Positions 1 to 12,380 are shown, counted from the stretch's first letter. The stretch: 64,000 nt of DNA from Phlebopus portentosus (GCA_037892935.1 JAYXKI010000001.1:3596001-3660000); one strand, 5' to 3'. Notes: generated by a model not told the origin, from the sequence alone. Numbers and translations are program-made.

Positions 1-26
1 GAATTACGAAACTGATGGCTGTCTAG

Positions 27-602
27 GCGTTATTGCATACAAAGCATTGCGTTTGTCCAAATCTTCTACCCGTACAAGTCCTACTCTCTGACTTCACAAT
101 AGCGAGGCAACAATTCGGCGCTCTCCAGCACCGCACTTTCCCCGTCTATTTCAGACTTAGCATCGTACTTTCATCCATCTTGCTAGGCCTATGGACGTGG
201 TCGCATCCCGCTGTGCTTGCGAATCCGACGTCCTTCCTATCGGTGGACGTAGCACAGGCCTACACGCTTCTTAGCGTCATACTTTTCCAAGCTGGCAACT
301 ATTTTGTCATTGGGCCGTATACGAGCAAGTACGTCGAGAATATATCCGTCGATTTGTTTTTAATTGAAGAATTCTTTCGTGATTGCGTATTACGATCATT
401 TAGTCTTATGTTCCAACGTCACAAGCTCGAGAAGGCCGAAGGAAAGCAGTATTCGGATGACGGTGTCTCTGACGAGATGAAGGCGTTGAACAAGAAATTC
501 GCGCAAGCCCATGGGTTCTCTTCGATCTTTAACCTGGATGCGGTCATTGCGATCGGCTTCCATGGATTGTGGATCGGACGTTATGGTCTCGGAAGCTTGT
601 AA
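27..602 (+). CDS. TMEM205-like (DUF4149) membrane protein, 5'-truncated
   Basis: The 3' part of a small multi-pass membrane protein. Exons read 27-50, 103-328 and 404-602, with introns 51-102 and 329-403. The second intron is a multiple of three and stop-free, so a naive reading runs through it. Family hallmarks are the LPRQQFGALQHRTFPVYF segment, an IGPYTS loop after the next hydrophobic stretch, a conserved MFQRHKLEKAEGK segment, and a final helix ending HGLWIG. Hydrophobic helices fall near SIVLSSILLGLW, YTLLSVILFQAGNYFV and VIAIGFHGLW. TMEM205-domain proteins are membrane proteins of poorly defined function in fungi. The start lies upstream of the window: 27-50 is a 24-nt internal exon preceded by an acceptor at about 26. 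The gene converges on LEA1, with 216 bp between stop codons. Confidence 0.8.
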   Translation, partial: ALLHTKHCVCPNLLPVQVLLSDFTIARQQFGALQHRTFPVYFRLSIVLSSILLGLWTWSHPAVLANPTSFLSVDVAQAYTLLSVILFQAGNYFVIGPYTSKYVENISVDLFLIEEFFRDCVLRSFSLMFQRHKLEKAEGKQYSDDGVSDEMKALNKKFAQAHGFSSIFNLDAVIAIGFHGLWIGRYGLGSL

Positions 603-818
603 ATGCTCATGTTGAAAGGGTGCATCTTCTGACGGTCATATATAACTGACGTGTCTTGCTGTGCAGTGACGAGACGTAGCTCGCTCTTCTGAGTAAATGT
701 AAACGTCCTCTTTCAATAAACTATTCTGCTGTCTCGGAATCGAAGCTATTTTGTTCTAGTAAAGAAGTACCAAAAACAACGCGGAAGAGTGGTGATGCAA
801 GACGGTATACGCACAAGC

Positions 819-1761
819 TCAAGCTCCGACAGGGTCATTGGGTATCCACCCCTCCCGCAAACTTCGCTCCAGCTTCTGAATCTCTTCTGCACTGGTTGCA
901 GCAGCAATAGCTGCACGCGTGCGGGCTGCCTCTTCCTTCGTCATTAAGCGTCCTGCTTTGAATTGAGTGGGCGCGGCTTTTGGTTCGTCTGCATGGACAG
1001 GTGCTTTAGGTGCATTCGCAGAAACGGTAGTCGAGAGCGTTGTAGCAAGAGCCGTCAAGAGGCCATCTGGTGTGACGAATAGCGCTTGTGCTGTTTGTCG
1101 TTCCTATTTATATTCACATCACATCATAAAGTCAGAACAGAAAGAAAACTTCGATAATATCAAGCGAAACACGTACCTTATCCCTAATTCTCTGAAAATC
1201 AAGTACTCTGAGTGATGGTATTCTGAATATAATCCATTCTCGATACCACTTTTTATCCTTGACGGGATTTCCCAGGAGAGTGAGGTATTGAAGTGACTTG
1301 AGCTCCCTGAGCGGCTCGAGGTCACCGAGTTCGGATATGCTGTTGTTCGTGAGGACGAGAAGAGTCAAGTTGGGTACTGAGAGGTGCATGCCAGGAGAAA
1401 TCGAGGATATTCGGTTGTTTGCAAGCAGGAGGGTACGTAGACGACGCAGGAGAGGAAAGTTGGCAAGCGCGACGATGGAGTTATCCGTGAAGTCAATCGC
1501 ATCATGTTGGTCCTGCGCAAGTTCAAGAATCCAGCCTTTCGCTACGCACAGTGTTCAGCGTTGAAACGCACCTTGGTTACACCAAGATTTTCAATTGCGG
1601 GTATCTTGTGTCCTTTATGATTGGAGTATGATTAAAAGATGAGATGGCTTGTTTGAACATTTTAGATTGTTAAGCAACGCACCACGAAGGTCTAGCTGTC
1701 TCTCCTTGACCGGATTCAGCGCTGATGGAGATGCATTGATGAGCTCCGGCGTCAGCTTCAT
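819..1761 (-). CDS. LEA1: U2 snRNP A' protein (leucine-rich repeat)
   Basis: Spliceosomal U2A' (yeast Lea1, human SNRPA1), which pairs with U2B'' on U2 snRNA stem-loop IV. Exons on the minus strand are 1761-1683, 1612-1572, 1512-1177 and 1103-819, giving 246 aa, close to the family length of about 240-255. The N-terminus MKLTPELINASPSALNPVKE and RQLDLRG match the family start. Leucine-rich repeats cover residues about 20-125 (LLANNRIS, LLVLTNNSISELGDL, LQYLTLLGNPV). The LRR cap contains KKWYREW and RVLDFQ. The C-terminal tail ends in a helix, EIQKLERSLREGWIPND, as in other U2A' proteins. Start chosen at the first ATG of the conserved N-terminus. The gene is divergent from SAC1, with 182 bp between start codons. 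Confidence 0.93.
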
Positions 1762-1943
1762 TGCAGCGCACGACGACCAAAGGAACCTGCTTATAGAGGC
1801 TGAATGACGCTCCGAAATCGTCAAATTGTAAATACTGTACAATCGAAATGAGTATCACGTGATATGCAACGCGTTTTGTTGGTGGTCGTTCCACTGTCAG
1901 TGCGTCTCTTCCCGTCTTCCTCTCAGCTATAAGGATTAGAGAC

Positions 1944-4742
1944 ATGGCACCTAATCCTGCATATAGACGTCTTGACTTGTGGGAAATCTTCTTTGCTTTG
2001 CTTTGCTTGTGCTGACAAACCACCCAGATACACCACTCCTGAAACCTACACGTTCGTTCCTGCAGACGGTGGAGACCGCAGTCTCATAGTAAATAGGATA
2101 TCCGGGGAAATTCAAGTCTCATGTATGTGTCCATGAGCTTCCGGAGTCTGCAGGTCTTCTGACTGTTCACAAGCCAAATTCCAGACCTCTGTAAATAATG
2201 TCAAGTCCAAGAACACTGATATTTTCGGGATAGTTGGAATCATCTCGTTAGCCATCAGTGCGTATAGCTTCCTTTGGACATAATCACTTCCCTCAGCTAT
2301 ATCTAGCCGACTATGTTGTCGTAATGACTGGACTTGAGTTCAAGGGCGAACTACTTGGCCATGAAATCTTTCGTGCCACCAAGTTTGATTTACTGCCCGT
2401 GAACCCGGATGTTGAGCCTGAATTTTACCCCGCTGAACACTACCTTACTGGTCTACTACGGAAACACTTAGAAGAGGGATTATTTTGGTTTAGTTACACA
2501 TGGGATTTGACACGTCGCCTTCAGGCACAGTGGAGTGATAGCGGTGATGGGAAATATCTCTGGGAGGTCGTGAGTATTTATTTGAATGGATTTATTCAAA
2601 TTAAAGTAATCACTGACAGATATTAGGCGGATGACAGGTTCTTCTGGAACAAGTATGAGTTTTACGATATATCTGAAGGATTTATATTGAATCGCCACCT
2701 TCAGATTTCTACAATCCAGGCTCATAGATGCTGCAGTTGCCGATCCGGAGAGAAAGGTAGGTGACCAAGAATCGTCCGTTTTCCAGCCTACTTATTCTAG
2801 ACTGCAGATTAGCCCTTTCATCCTTCCTATCATTTTCGGCAGTGAGTGGCTGCATTCTCTCAACGCTTCGCATAAATCTCAAATATACGCTCGTAGCTTT
2901 TGATATTCGACCGACGACTCTAAACGGGCATTCCATAAGGTTGTGCCTCATTAGTCGACGTTCACGATATCGCGCGGGAACGCGTTACTTCCGACGCGGT
3001 ATGGACCGCGACGGACATGTCGCGAACTTCAACGAGACCGAACAGATATTACTGGTCGATAAGTCTGAAAAGACAGGGGCGACGACCGAAGCTCGACTGA
3101 GCTTCGTTCAGGTCCGAGGTAGTGTTCCTCTCTTCTGGGCGGAAGTCAACAATCTGCGGTATAAGCCTGAGTTACAGGTCATGGAACTGCCTGACACGGT
3201 AATTAACGTTTCTACTACCAAGTATAATGAAGCTGAACCGGAGTAGGAGGGTGGACTGCGCGCTCATTTGCAGGAACTCGTGAACATTTACGGCGAATCC
3301 GCGTGCGTGTCCTTAGTTAACCAAAAGGGTCATGAATTGCCGATCAAAGAAGCTTTCGAACGATATATGAAAAAGGTAGTGCACCCAGACACTGTCATTG
3401 TTCGAGGCTTTTAGTGAAATTCTTCGCAGCTTGACGTACCGAAAGTAAGATACGAACATTTCGACTTCCACTCTGAATGCAGTAAAATGCGGTGGGACCG
3501 AATAAGTCTCTTGATTGAGAAGATACAGGCTGACTTACTTCGAAACGGGTACGTATCAAGCTCTGGTCGAAGATAGAAAAGTTTGACAGATCGACCTTCC
3601 AGTTACTTCTATGAGGATGCTGGGAGACCTGATGCAGTCAAACTCCAGCGAGGTGTCATCCGGTCGAACTGCATGGACAATCTTGACCGGACAAATGTTG
3701 CGCAGTCTGCCATCGCGAAATGGATGCTTAATAGACAGCTTCGAGATATCGGCATTCTCCAGGAACATGAAAGCGTGGATAAGTACGAGGATTTTATGCA
3801 TCATTTCCGACACAGTGCGTGTTTTCCTTGCGTTTCATATACCGTTGCAGGGACACTAAGATATTGTGGGGATTTCTCAGTGTGGGCAGATCATGCAGAT
3901 TATATTTCGAAGGCGTATAGCGGCACCGGTGCTCTCAAGACCGATTATACGAGAACTGGTAAACGCACGAAGTGGGGCCTGCTTGATGATGGTCTAAACT
4001 CGGTTATGCGATATCTGAAGAATAATTTTTTCGATGGCCCGAGACAGGTTCGTCCAATCAAATCAAGGGTTCATCTACTCTATTTCGATTCTTACTACTC
4101 TTTTGGCCGATCGTTCACTTGGCTCATTCTTTTTCTTTATGTAGGATGGATTCGACCTGTTTACAGGAAATTGGACTCCACGCCGGGGATCGGCGGTTCT
4201 AGGCACGCTCTGGTTGGATACTCGACCATTGTTAATTCGATCTGTAGGTCTACGTCGTCGTTGCTGCTGGGGCACATGCTCATTTCGTTTTCCCTGTTAA
4301 GATGCCGATGCTCGTATCACTTGCCTTATTTATGATCTGTGCGGGTCTTACGCTTCCGCGATCTTCGGGTGCGCACAGCCTTTTGCCTTTTAGGGGGCGA
4401 TGAGTCATTTCTAATTGAATTGAAATGTATACAACCCCACGATTCTATTCTATTGACCGTAAAGATTATTCGCTGTCTTATTGGTTTGCATTGTGGACCT
4501 CATTACTGGTACTTGCTCTCGGGTTCGTCCTCGCTCATGGAGTTGCATATGTCTCATGGCCTCGGTTGAATCCGCTAACGGACTTGATCGAGTACAATGG
4601 CCCTGGGTACAACGGTAAGCGACATGGTCGTGGACTTGGTATCCTTGCTGCTCCGGGGCTCAGGCAGGCGAACGTGATGAAGAAGCGGGTACCTACTAAA
4701 GAGATTGAAATGGGAGTGTTTGAGAAGAAGAGGATCGATTAG
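1944..4742 (+). CDS. SAC1: Sac1-type phosphoinositide phosphatase
   Basis: ER/Golgi integral-membrane phosphatase that hydrolyses PtdIns4P. Fifteen exons: 1944-1978, 2028-2115, 2185-2257, 2307-2569, 2627-2652, 2705-2756, 2808-2841, 2897-3198, 3247-3375, 3430-3548, 3603-3814, 3881-4047, 4145-4243, 4302-4368, 4465-4742; 647 aa. The catalytic CX5R(T) motif lies in RSNCMDNLDRTNVAQS (nucleophile near Cys397, Arg403). Other Sac1 blocks are RSRYRAGTRYFRRGMDRDG, VANFNETEQI, NQKGHELP, the HFDFHSECSKMRWDR stretch and AYSGTGALKTDYTRTGKR. Two C-terminal transmembrane helices (about 534-552 and 560-584) precede a cytosolic tail ending EKKRID, similar to the metazoan KEKID end. Intron 2 (2116-2184) has a weak donor and is the least certain junction. 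Confidence 0.92.
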
Positions 4743-5934
4743 GAGGGAGCACTAGTGTAGATTGGACAGTTTGGATATTAATTTTATGCACTTTTCCCTA
4801 ATCTTTCCACTTTCATTCCGCCGATCGGTGTATGTACGTGCGTGGCTCTTGTGTACCTGAGAGAAGTGGGCTGGACTTTGAGAGACTGAGTGCACAAACA
4901 CGTTTTCTCGACACGAAAATAGTCTGACAGTCTGGCACACGTCTGAGGCTGTAGTCAGGGGCTCAGTCGTTATTTGTATGCACCGTTGTGAGAAGAAAAT
5001 GTTCCTGGATGCCGGAATAATAGCTGCGCAGCATGATTTTTCAGAATGGACACTAAGACACCCTCGCTGGCGAATAACTATCAAGACTTCCCGTGAATTC
5101 ACCTTCTCGTGCAGGCGCAGGAAGTACTTCGGGGCGGATGTATCGGTCATCACTCAGCTGGAGCGGGGAACTGGATTTCTAAAGGGTGTCGACTAGCTTC
5201 TCTCGTGCTGATGGCTTGTGATTTGGGTGGATTCTTCGCGCGTCCGTGAGTGCGGAGGGCAAGGATGGAGAAACGGAGTAACTTAGGGTGCAATATATGG
5301 GATTTGTATGAAATCGTTAGAAGCTAGGGGCTTTGCGTCGAGATATTGATCCCGATACAGATTCCGAGGACCAAGCAGCGCATCGCGAATGACCCGAACA
5401 TACTGACATGTTTTTGAAATCCTTTCAAGTTTTTTTTACCACAGGAGAAGCGGAAAGGAGGTGGTATGATTTGACCGGTAACCGACACAATTTTCTGGAA
5501 AAAATGAAGAAACTAAAAAATTGTGAATATTTGTACCTTGCTGTTATCGATGCTTGTGGAGAATCAAGAAAAAAAAATTGATTGGAATGTAAAAGGGAAA
5601 GGAATAGCCGAAGGGAGATGATGAGAGATGTAGTAGAAACTGAATGGTTGTGAGTGGACGACGGAAGCAGCCGGAACACCGGATTTGGGATTATCCCGTG
5701 TTTTCACTTATTTGGCACAAGCCTGGAAAAAGAGGGAGCGCCCAGAGACTCTCGGTCCGTCCTCAAGTTATTACTTTATCCACCGTCCGTCCGTCACCCT
5801 TCAGTCTTTCTCCCTGTTTCCCTCCACCCTCGTCTCCTGCGCCTTGCGACTCTCACGACACTGGCCCTTTCGTCTCGAGAGTGTCTGTCCAGGTCGTCGC
5901 TTATCGGTGTTCGTCTCCTCGACCAGTCTCGGTG
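4743..5934. other. Intergenic, SAC1 3' side to SRPK promoter/leader
   Basis: No convincing gene in about 1.2 kb. Short open frames here lack homology and splice logic. The right part (about 5780-5934) is strongly pyrimidine-rich with CCGT repeats near 5783, which fits a promoter and 5' leader for the kinase that follows. Short A/T homopolymers occur near 5431 and 5568. Confidence 0.5.
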
Positions 5935-7905
5935 ATGGCGCCTTTGGATCCCCAGTCTCAACAGCAACAGTGCGCAAAGTATCAGTATGTCGTCACCTCG
6001 GCTGGTCCAAAGATCATCCCTGTGCCTTCAGAGGTCGATTGCAGAGATGAGGAGTCGGCAGCGGATTACAATTCGGGAGGATATCTCGCTGTCAAGGTCA
6101 AGGACACCTTCAAGGACGGCCGCTATATCGTACTTAGGAAACTTGGGTGCGTGGCATTATGACTCTGACCCGTCTATTCATAGTTGAGCTGACCTGTCGC
6201 TGTCTCTCAGCTGGGGCCATTTCTCCACCGTCTGGCTGATTAAGGATACTCGGTACGCCACACTTTGAGTTTTATTTTCGTTGTTTTGGCGCTAATGTCT
6301 TCTCGATCAGTCTGAATCGACATTCTGCGCTCAAAGTAGTCAAATCTGCTAGTCGCTATGCGGAAACAGCACGCGATGAGATAAAGCTGCTGCGCAAGGT
6401 GATGAACGCCAATCCTCAACATCCTGGTCGCGACTTTATCGTATCTTTCCTCGATTCGTTCACACATCAAGGGCCGGAAGAGTCGCACATTTGTATCGTG
6501 TTTGAGCCGCTTGGTGAGAACCTGCTGGCCCTTATTGAACGGAACAAAGCGAAAGGAGTGCCTCGCTCCCTCGTCAAGGCAATCTCCAAGCAAGTCTTGT
6601 TGGGCTTGCAGTACCTCCATGACGAATGTGACCTCGTGCACACCGATATTAAGCCCGAGAACATCAGTGAGTAATACTGTATCTTAAAATATCCGCTAAG
6701 AACTGGAATGACTAATGGCCCCGTTTCCCCCAGTGATTGCAATTCCAGACGTCGAAGCCCTTATCCTTGCAGAATTATCGGCATCACCTTCTCCAGCAAG
6801 CCGTCGTGTTGGTGTACCTCCCGGGAAATCGCGGACAGGATCTGTACTGATCCCCAAGAAGAACCGGGATCGCCATGTGCAAATTTTCAGCTCTCAGCCT
6901 CTTCCCAGTCCAACTTCTGCTAGTTCGAGTAGATCGAGCAGTCCTGGAAGCCGTAGGGGGTTGCGTATGTCACAAATCATGAGCCCTCCCAATACTAACG
7001 GCGCGACCTCATCTGAGGGAAAAGGTCTGGTCGGCTCGGCGCCTCAATCTGGTATTGAATCTATCTCTACGTCAGTCGCTAGCTCCGTAGCTTCGGCTTC
7101 ACTCGTATCTTCCACTCCGCCTACGTCACTAGGGTCCGCGGTGTCCAAACTAGACTCACCTCCGGATGTAGACGGCGCGGAAAAAGGTGTCCCTTCTAAT
7201 CTACTTATCACACCCAAGGAGGCGCCCTTACCGAAACAGAACAACGGTCCTTCTTTACTTACACAGACTGCGCCAGCAGACCTCAAACCAGAACTCAACG
7301 TACCCCCGGCGTCGGACTCGGATAAGACCATGCGGTGCCCGACTCCGCCACCGGCGTATTGTGAGATTCCAATTCAGATAAAGATCGCGGACCTCGGGAA
7401 TGCTACCCCCTCACGTGTACATTACACCGAGGATATTCAAACCCGACAATATCGCTCGCCTGAAGCAATTCTAGGGCGATCGGATTGGGATCACACCGTG
7501 GATATCTGGAGTGTGGCTTGCGTGATCTTCGAACTACTCACAGCGGAATACCTTTTCGACCCTCAATCTCAGAATTCCCTGTTCAGCAAAGACGACGATC
7601 ATATGGCACAAATTATCGAGCTGCTTGGCGACTTCGCTCTCGACGCGAAGATGGGAGGAAAGTACAGCCGTGAAATATTTGATTCACAGGGCAATCTAAG
7701 GTATATTAAGACGCTCAAGCCGTGGCCGCTGAAACGTGTGATGATGGAGAAGTATCTCTTCACTGAACACGATGCACAAAGCCTATGCGATTTCCTCGAG
7801 CCGATGCTGCGCATTGACTTCCGAGCGCGGGCGCGGGCCAGTGACATGATTGACCATCCATGGCTTGAGTCGGTGGACGAAGTCGAGGATGGTGATTGCC
7901 TATGA
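5935..7905 (+). CDS. SR-protein-specific kinase (SRPK/Sky1 family)
   Basis: CMGC-group Ser/Thr kinase that phosphorylates RS dipeptides of SR splicing factors and shuttling RNA-binding proteins. Exons are 5935-6146, 6211-6252, 6311-6666 and 6734-7905; 593 aa. The N-terminal approach GGYLAVKVKDTFKDGRYIVL and RKLGWGHFSTVWL are SRPK signatures. The catalytic Lys lies in SALKVVKSA, the catalytic loop in LVHTDIKPEN (about 195-202), the metal-binding motif is ADLGNA (DLG, normal for SRPKs), and the activation segment is TRQYRSPE. As in the family, the two lobes are separated by a spacer of about 210 residues (about 205-415) that is Ser/Pro-rich and disordered. Known SRPK spacers control cytoplasmic retention. 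The first ATG gives the conserved N-terminus. Confidence 0.93.
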
Positions 7906-10287
7906 CGTCGCCTTCTCCTTGCATGTCTCTTATTTTCCCCCTCCTCTCCCCTCTTACATTCTCTTGGCCCTCATCCATGCAATTTCCCTAAACGCATCCA
8001 CTCACTGGCATCAAGTCCCATAGACTCATCTTTCATCTCTTATTTAGACATTACAGCTACTCCGCATCAGTGCTCAATTCCTATATTATTACACCTAGAT
8101 CCGTCGCGTCTCTTCTACCTTCACGCTGTCGGGCTTCACTTACCGTCCCACATATTTATGCGATCTTTTCTTCCTCCCGACCTCCCGATTATGGTTGCCG
8201 TTCGTGGTTCTTCTCCAATCGGTTTCCGCCTGCTTCTGCGTACTCTGGGGACGTGCAATACCCACCCTCTTCCTATCTTCCATGCACCCCACTTTGATTC
8301 CTTTTGTGCAGTAGGCACTCCATCTTCCGCGGCGCTTTCCCCCTTTCATTTTCTATTTTATTTGTGGCTTGTGTCCGAGTACCTTTTCCTACCTTTTCCT
8401 CGTACATATTATCTGGGTGCTTTTTCTCCTCTTCTGCCGACTGTAGATATGCTGCCTTTTTCTTATTCTTTAGTTTGCTTTGTTTCCTCTCCACTTTCTC
8501 ATCGTTCTCCAGATTCCTTACATCGACATCTGTAAAGCGCAATCCCTAGACATATGCGCAGTACTTTACCCTCTTTCCCGCTCCTGTCAGCATGCCGCCG
8601 TTACCAATGTCTCGATGTCTTCCGCATTTCCCTTCTTGTCATTTTTTCTCATTCCCTTTTCTCTGTTTCCTTCTCTATTTTCCAAACGTGAAAGCACGCC
8701 AGTAGTTAGTATTAGGTTCGTAGTATTGGGTTCGTAGTGTAAATGGCTCGCGGTTGGATGGACGTTTTTTAATGCAACTTTTTTTTCTCTCTTGATCACT
8801 CGAAAATCATGCTTTGTTTGCTCGTATTCGCTCGTGTTTGCTCGTGTGTGACCTTGTGTGTGCGCGTTTTAATTGTCGAATAATCAAGGGCCTGGTGATC
8901 AGACTCGGATTGTCGGTTGTCGGTTGTCGGTCCTGGTCGGGCTTGTGTCGATTCGGCGTTAAAAGGCGCAAGTTGTGTGCAGATCAAGGGGAATGATTGA
9001 GTAGATGGAGTGGAGTGTAGATGGGCTTCTGGGGACGTCATAGATAAAAATATGTGGAAGTCATGGGACTGTGGTTGTTGATAAGTTCGAGCGAGGTCTG
9101 CTTTGTGACTTACGTCTGTAGTACTACTACTACTACTAGTAGTAGTAGTAGTAGGAGAGGCGTCATTGATGGACTTAAAGTACTGGTCTTATCTAGGTGG
9201 TTAGGGTTGTCTGGAAACCTCCCTGTAGCCGCAAGTAGCAGGGTTTTGAGCAGCATTTGTTACATTCGGTATTTCGTTCGTTCTGTTCTTTTACTTCCGA
9301 GGAAGTAGATTTATTTGTTTATTTATCTATTCAGAGATCAGGGTTCTCGGTACTTTGATTTTTTTGGCATTATGATCTCCTGATCCTTTACTCTAGTTCT
9401 GAGTTCGTTCGATGGAAGTAGCCTAAGTTATTTTAGATGATATACGATCCACGCATTCAACAGCTCTTGTAATTTCAATAGCGTAGGTACACAGTATGTC
9501 CTGACGTAGGTAGTTTCATCAAAGGGACAATAATACTGGATTAAAGAAAAGTGCATATAGGACGGAACGTATGTGCTTGTATTCATACGAAAAGGGTAAA
9601 AGGTGTATTATCCCCCCCCCCCTTCTCTGCCACCGTACACAGCCAGAAAATCATCAGGACAGATTCTTTTCTTGCGCCGAAATAGTTGGATAACCAGTGA
9701 CGAATTTACTCACAACACAATCAGAGGTAGAGGGGACGAGTTAACATTCGAGATTTGTTGAAACGGAAGCTACTAAAGATAAAGACGAGACCACCGCTTC
9801 AGTTGATTCATCCAAGCAGACAGCACAAAAAACGAATGGAAAGAAAAGAAGTCTACAGATAGCAAGCTATCTATGTATACGAGGGTATTCAAGTAGCAAA
9901 CAAGTACTGTCGGACTATGTATATTACGAGATTCACATTGTAAACCCCAATATTGCAACACGGCAGTACAAGCAGGAAGGAGGGGAGGAAAAGGTGGTAT
10001 ACAGAATAAACGCTAAGTCCGGAAAAGTCGTCACAACAGTCATGAACAATAGACAAGCGGTAGGTAAGGAGGAGGTACGTGAAAGCATCAGGTGAAATGA
10101 AAGGACATAGAACTCGTAGCGACAGATGTGCGATTGACTCGCGGAGGAAAAAGATAAGGGGTGCGGTGTGGTCGTGATTAGCGAAGCTAAGATTAGAGAC
10201 AAGTAATAAATCGTCAGGCTTTGGAATGTTCGTAAGAATTGAATTTTCAAGGGTCTCTTATTAAAGGAATGATGGCGCCGTTGGGAT
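7906..10287. other. 2.4-kb gene-poor interval between convergent genes
   Basis: No supported gene between the SRPK stop and the chitin deacetylase stop. The left third (about 7910-8680) is pyrimidine-rich on the plus strand, so its open frames look like composition artefacts. It holds a perfect 32-bp (TAC)n palindrome at 9122-9153, repeats of TGTCGGT near 8912-8933, repeated TTTGCTCGT near 8817-8850, and an 11-C run at 9612-9622. Some of this may be 3' UTR. Confidence 0.5.
9122..9153. repeat. Perfect trinucleotide palindrome (TAC)n/(GTA)n
   Basis: Sixteen bases of TAC repeat are followed directly by the exact complement, centred on CTAG at 9136-9139 with no spacer. It can form a 16-bp hairpin or cruciform. 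Confidence 0.9.
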
Positions 10288-12102
10288 TCAGAGCATTAGA
10301 GAACTGACACCAAGGAGGGCTCCGACGATGCATGACACGATTAGAGCTTGAGCGGGAAGCAAGCTCGGAAGAGCCGTCGGCGTAGCTGCTGAACTCGAAC
10401 TCGAACCCGAACCCGTTGACGCAGCACCTCCGGACGTTAAGCCTATAACGCACGTAATCAGCATTCAAAGTATCTAATGACTGGTATTGGTACTCACTTC
10501 CTGAAGGAGGTGGGTTCGTCGAGTTGTCATTCGTCTCAATGTATGCGTTTGCCATCGGCATGTTCAGACATGAAATAACAGGCGTGATATTGAAAGCCGG
10601 CTGGTGAGCAAGTGCCTGAGGAAGAATGTACCCCGTCGCAAGCTCCACGGTCTGTTCAAACAGATCGTGCTCAAGAACAATGAAACCGGTATCAATCGAT
10701 GTTGCTACAATCAAGGATGTATCATTATCCGAATTTCGAAAGAGCTAAGGAAACTCCTAACCGTTGCCGATGATCTCATTGAAATTCTCGATGACCTGAG
10801 ACGATGAAATAGTGCCGGCGTTGATATTGAAATCACCTGTGTCAAACGTCACTGTAGTGCTCAGACGCGTCCAAATGACGGGTTTGAGGCCCATAGCTAG
10901 CGCAATAGTCCGAACACGGTCACTAATATACAACAGTTAGTCCGAGAAGATGAATTAGAATGTTTCCTCATAACCTACTCTATGTCGCCGAACGGTGGAC
11001 GGAAAGTATTGGGTGTCACACCGAGGATATCCTTGGTGATTTTCTTCGTCCACCCAAACTCCGCGATGATTTCCTCATTAGTCAGAGTCGTAAGTGGCGG
11101 ATGACTCCAGGTGTGCACACCGATTTGGTGTCCACCCATGTATTCAGTCTGCAGTGTATCGGGGAACTCGAGGATCCGAGAACCGATAGTAAAGAATGTC
11201 GTCTTCAACTGATGCTCATCTAGATACTAGACACAGCACACTTGTTGAATGAAGTCGGTAGAGTGCATGACATGAAGACAAACCTGAAGAAGGTTCGGCG
11301 TGTAGAACGCAGGGCCGTCATCGTAAGTTAATCCCCAGTGCAATGTATCAGGGCAAGCAACGATGTCGGTATCACGCGTGCAACCGCTGCATGTCCACCA
11401 GCAACGAGAAGTGTCGGCTACTGCGTCTGGATTGGCTGAGCAAGCAGCAGACTCTACCGTCACGCTAATGTTTGGTATACTGTTGGTGCCGACGGGATAT
11501 TAATGAACCCGGAACAACAGCGTGCCGAAAAAAACTTACGAGAAGCCACTGTTCTGCACTTCCTGAATCCATTGTTGAACCTCTGTAGAATTAGTTGGAG
11601 GCGGCTTGTCCATCGCAGGGTAGTTCGCGCTGCTTAATCCCGAAACTGCACAAATCCAGAAATGGTTAGTGCCAACCTGAACTCAAAAGTAAAAACTAAG
11701 AAAAGCAAACTGACTGTCAGGAAGAGAGGGAGCATTGGGAATCGCGGAAGGCGTTACGCCCGGGGTAGCAGTGGACGGAAGGGGGACCGTTGCACTGGAT
11801 ACCTGCTGAGCCGTTATCAAAGACAACGGGACGGCAGTCGGGTTTGTCGATATGAGCGACACGGAAATCTGAGTGACACTCGTTGCATTTCCCGTCGCCG
11901 TCGCATCATCCACGGAGGAAGAGCCCAGGGCCGAGCCTGAAGAAGTGGATGGAGCTGGTGCCGAGGAGCTTGGCGAAAGTGTCGATCCTTCGGATGATGA
12001 CGGGGCCTGGCGCGGATAGATGTATCGAGGGGGATGATCTGCACAGGCAAGTGCAACGAGAGGAAGGTGGGCGGAGACTGTTGCGAGGACGGCAAACTTC
12101 AT
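10288..12102 (-). CDS. Chitin deacetylase, secreted and GPI-anchored (CE4)
   Basis: Polysaccharide deacetylase that removes acetyl groups from chitin to give chitosan in the cell wall. Exons (minus): 12102-11715, 11645-11540, 11479-11284, 11226-10979, 10922-10762, 10704-10498, 10442-10288; 486 aa. A signal peptide covers about residues 1-19 (MKFAVLATVSAHLPLVALA), followed by a Ser/Thr-rich linker. NodB-fold motifs are TYDDGP (motif 1, catalytic Asp pair near 219-220), HTWSHP (motif 2, metal His near 268 and 272), RPPFGDIDDR (motif 3) and, late, TGFIVLEHDLFEQTVELA. A Cys-rich stretch (CWWTCSGCTRD) matches basidiomycete CDAs. The C-terminus is a Gly/Ser stalk followed by a hydrophobic tail, as expected for GPI attachment. 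Close homologues in mushrooms share this architecture. Confidence 0.93.
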
Positions 12103-12227
12103 TGTTGGATGGGCGGGAAGATGGAGTTGAAGGAAGAGCAGACCTTCGAGTCTCACTCACGAACACGGGGGCAAGTGCATTGAAGTACCTCCGTGAATGT
12201 TGAAAGTGATTACAAAAGCACGGCAGA

Positions 12228-12237
12228 CTATAAATAC
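12228..12237 (-). promoter_or_regulatory. Possible TATA box for chitin deacetylase
   Basis: The minus strand reads GTATTTATAG about 126 bp upstream of the CDA start, inside the 278-bp gap before the neighbouring histone chaperone gene. Position and sequence are suitable, but no other evidence supports it. Confidence 0.35.
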
Positions 12238-12380
12238 ATCGGCACACTAATATTCTCATTTCTCGATTCATAACATATATAACATAACTTCTAGATATAG
12301 CAGGAAAACAGAAAATAATAAACGTTACTCAGCTGCCGATGAGATGCCGACAACGCCTTTTTCATCACAGTGCAGTACTA

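Noticed and set aside
4978..5196. Possible small gene after SAC1
   Set aside because: No recognisable domain, no flanking splice sites and no start context; treated as intergenic.
8158..8535. 125-codon open frame on the plus strand
   Set aside because: Lies in pyrimidine-rich DNA, so its Leu/Pro/Ser/Phe content follows composition; no homology or splice context.
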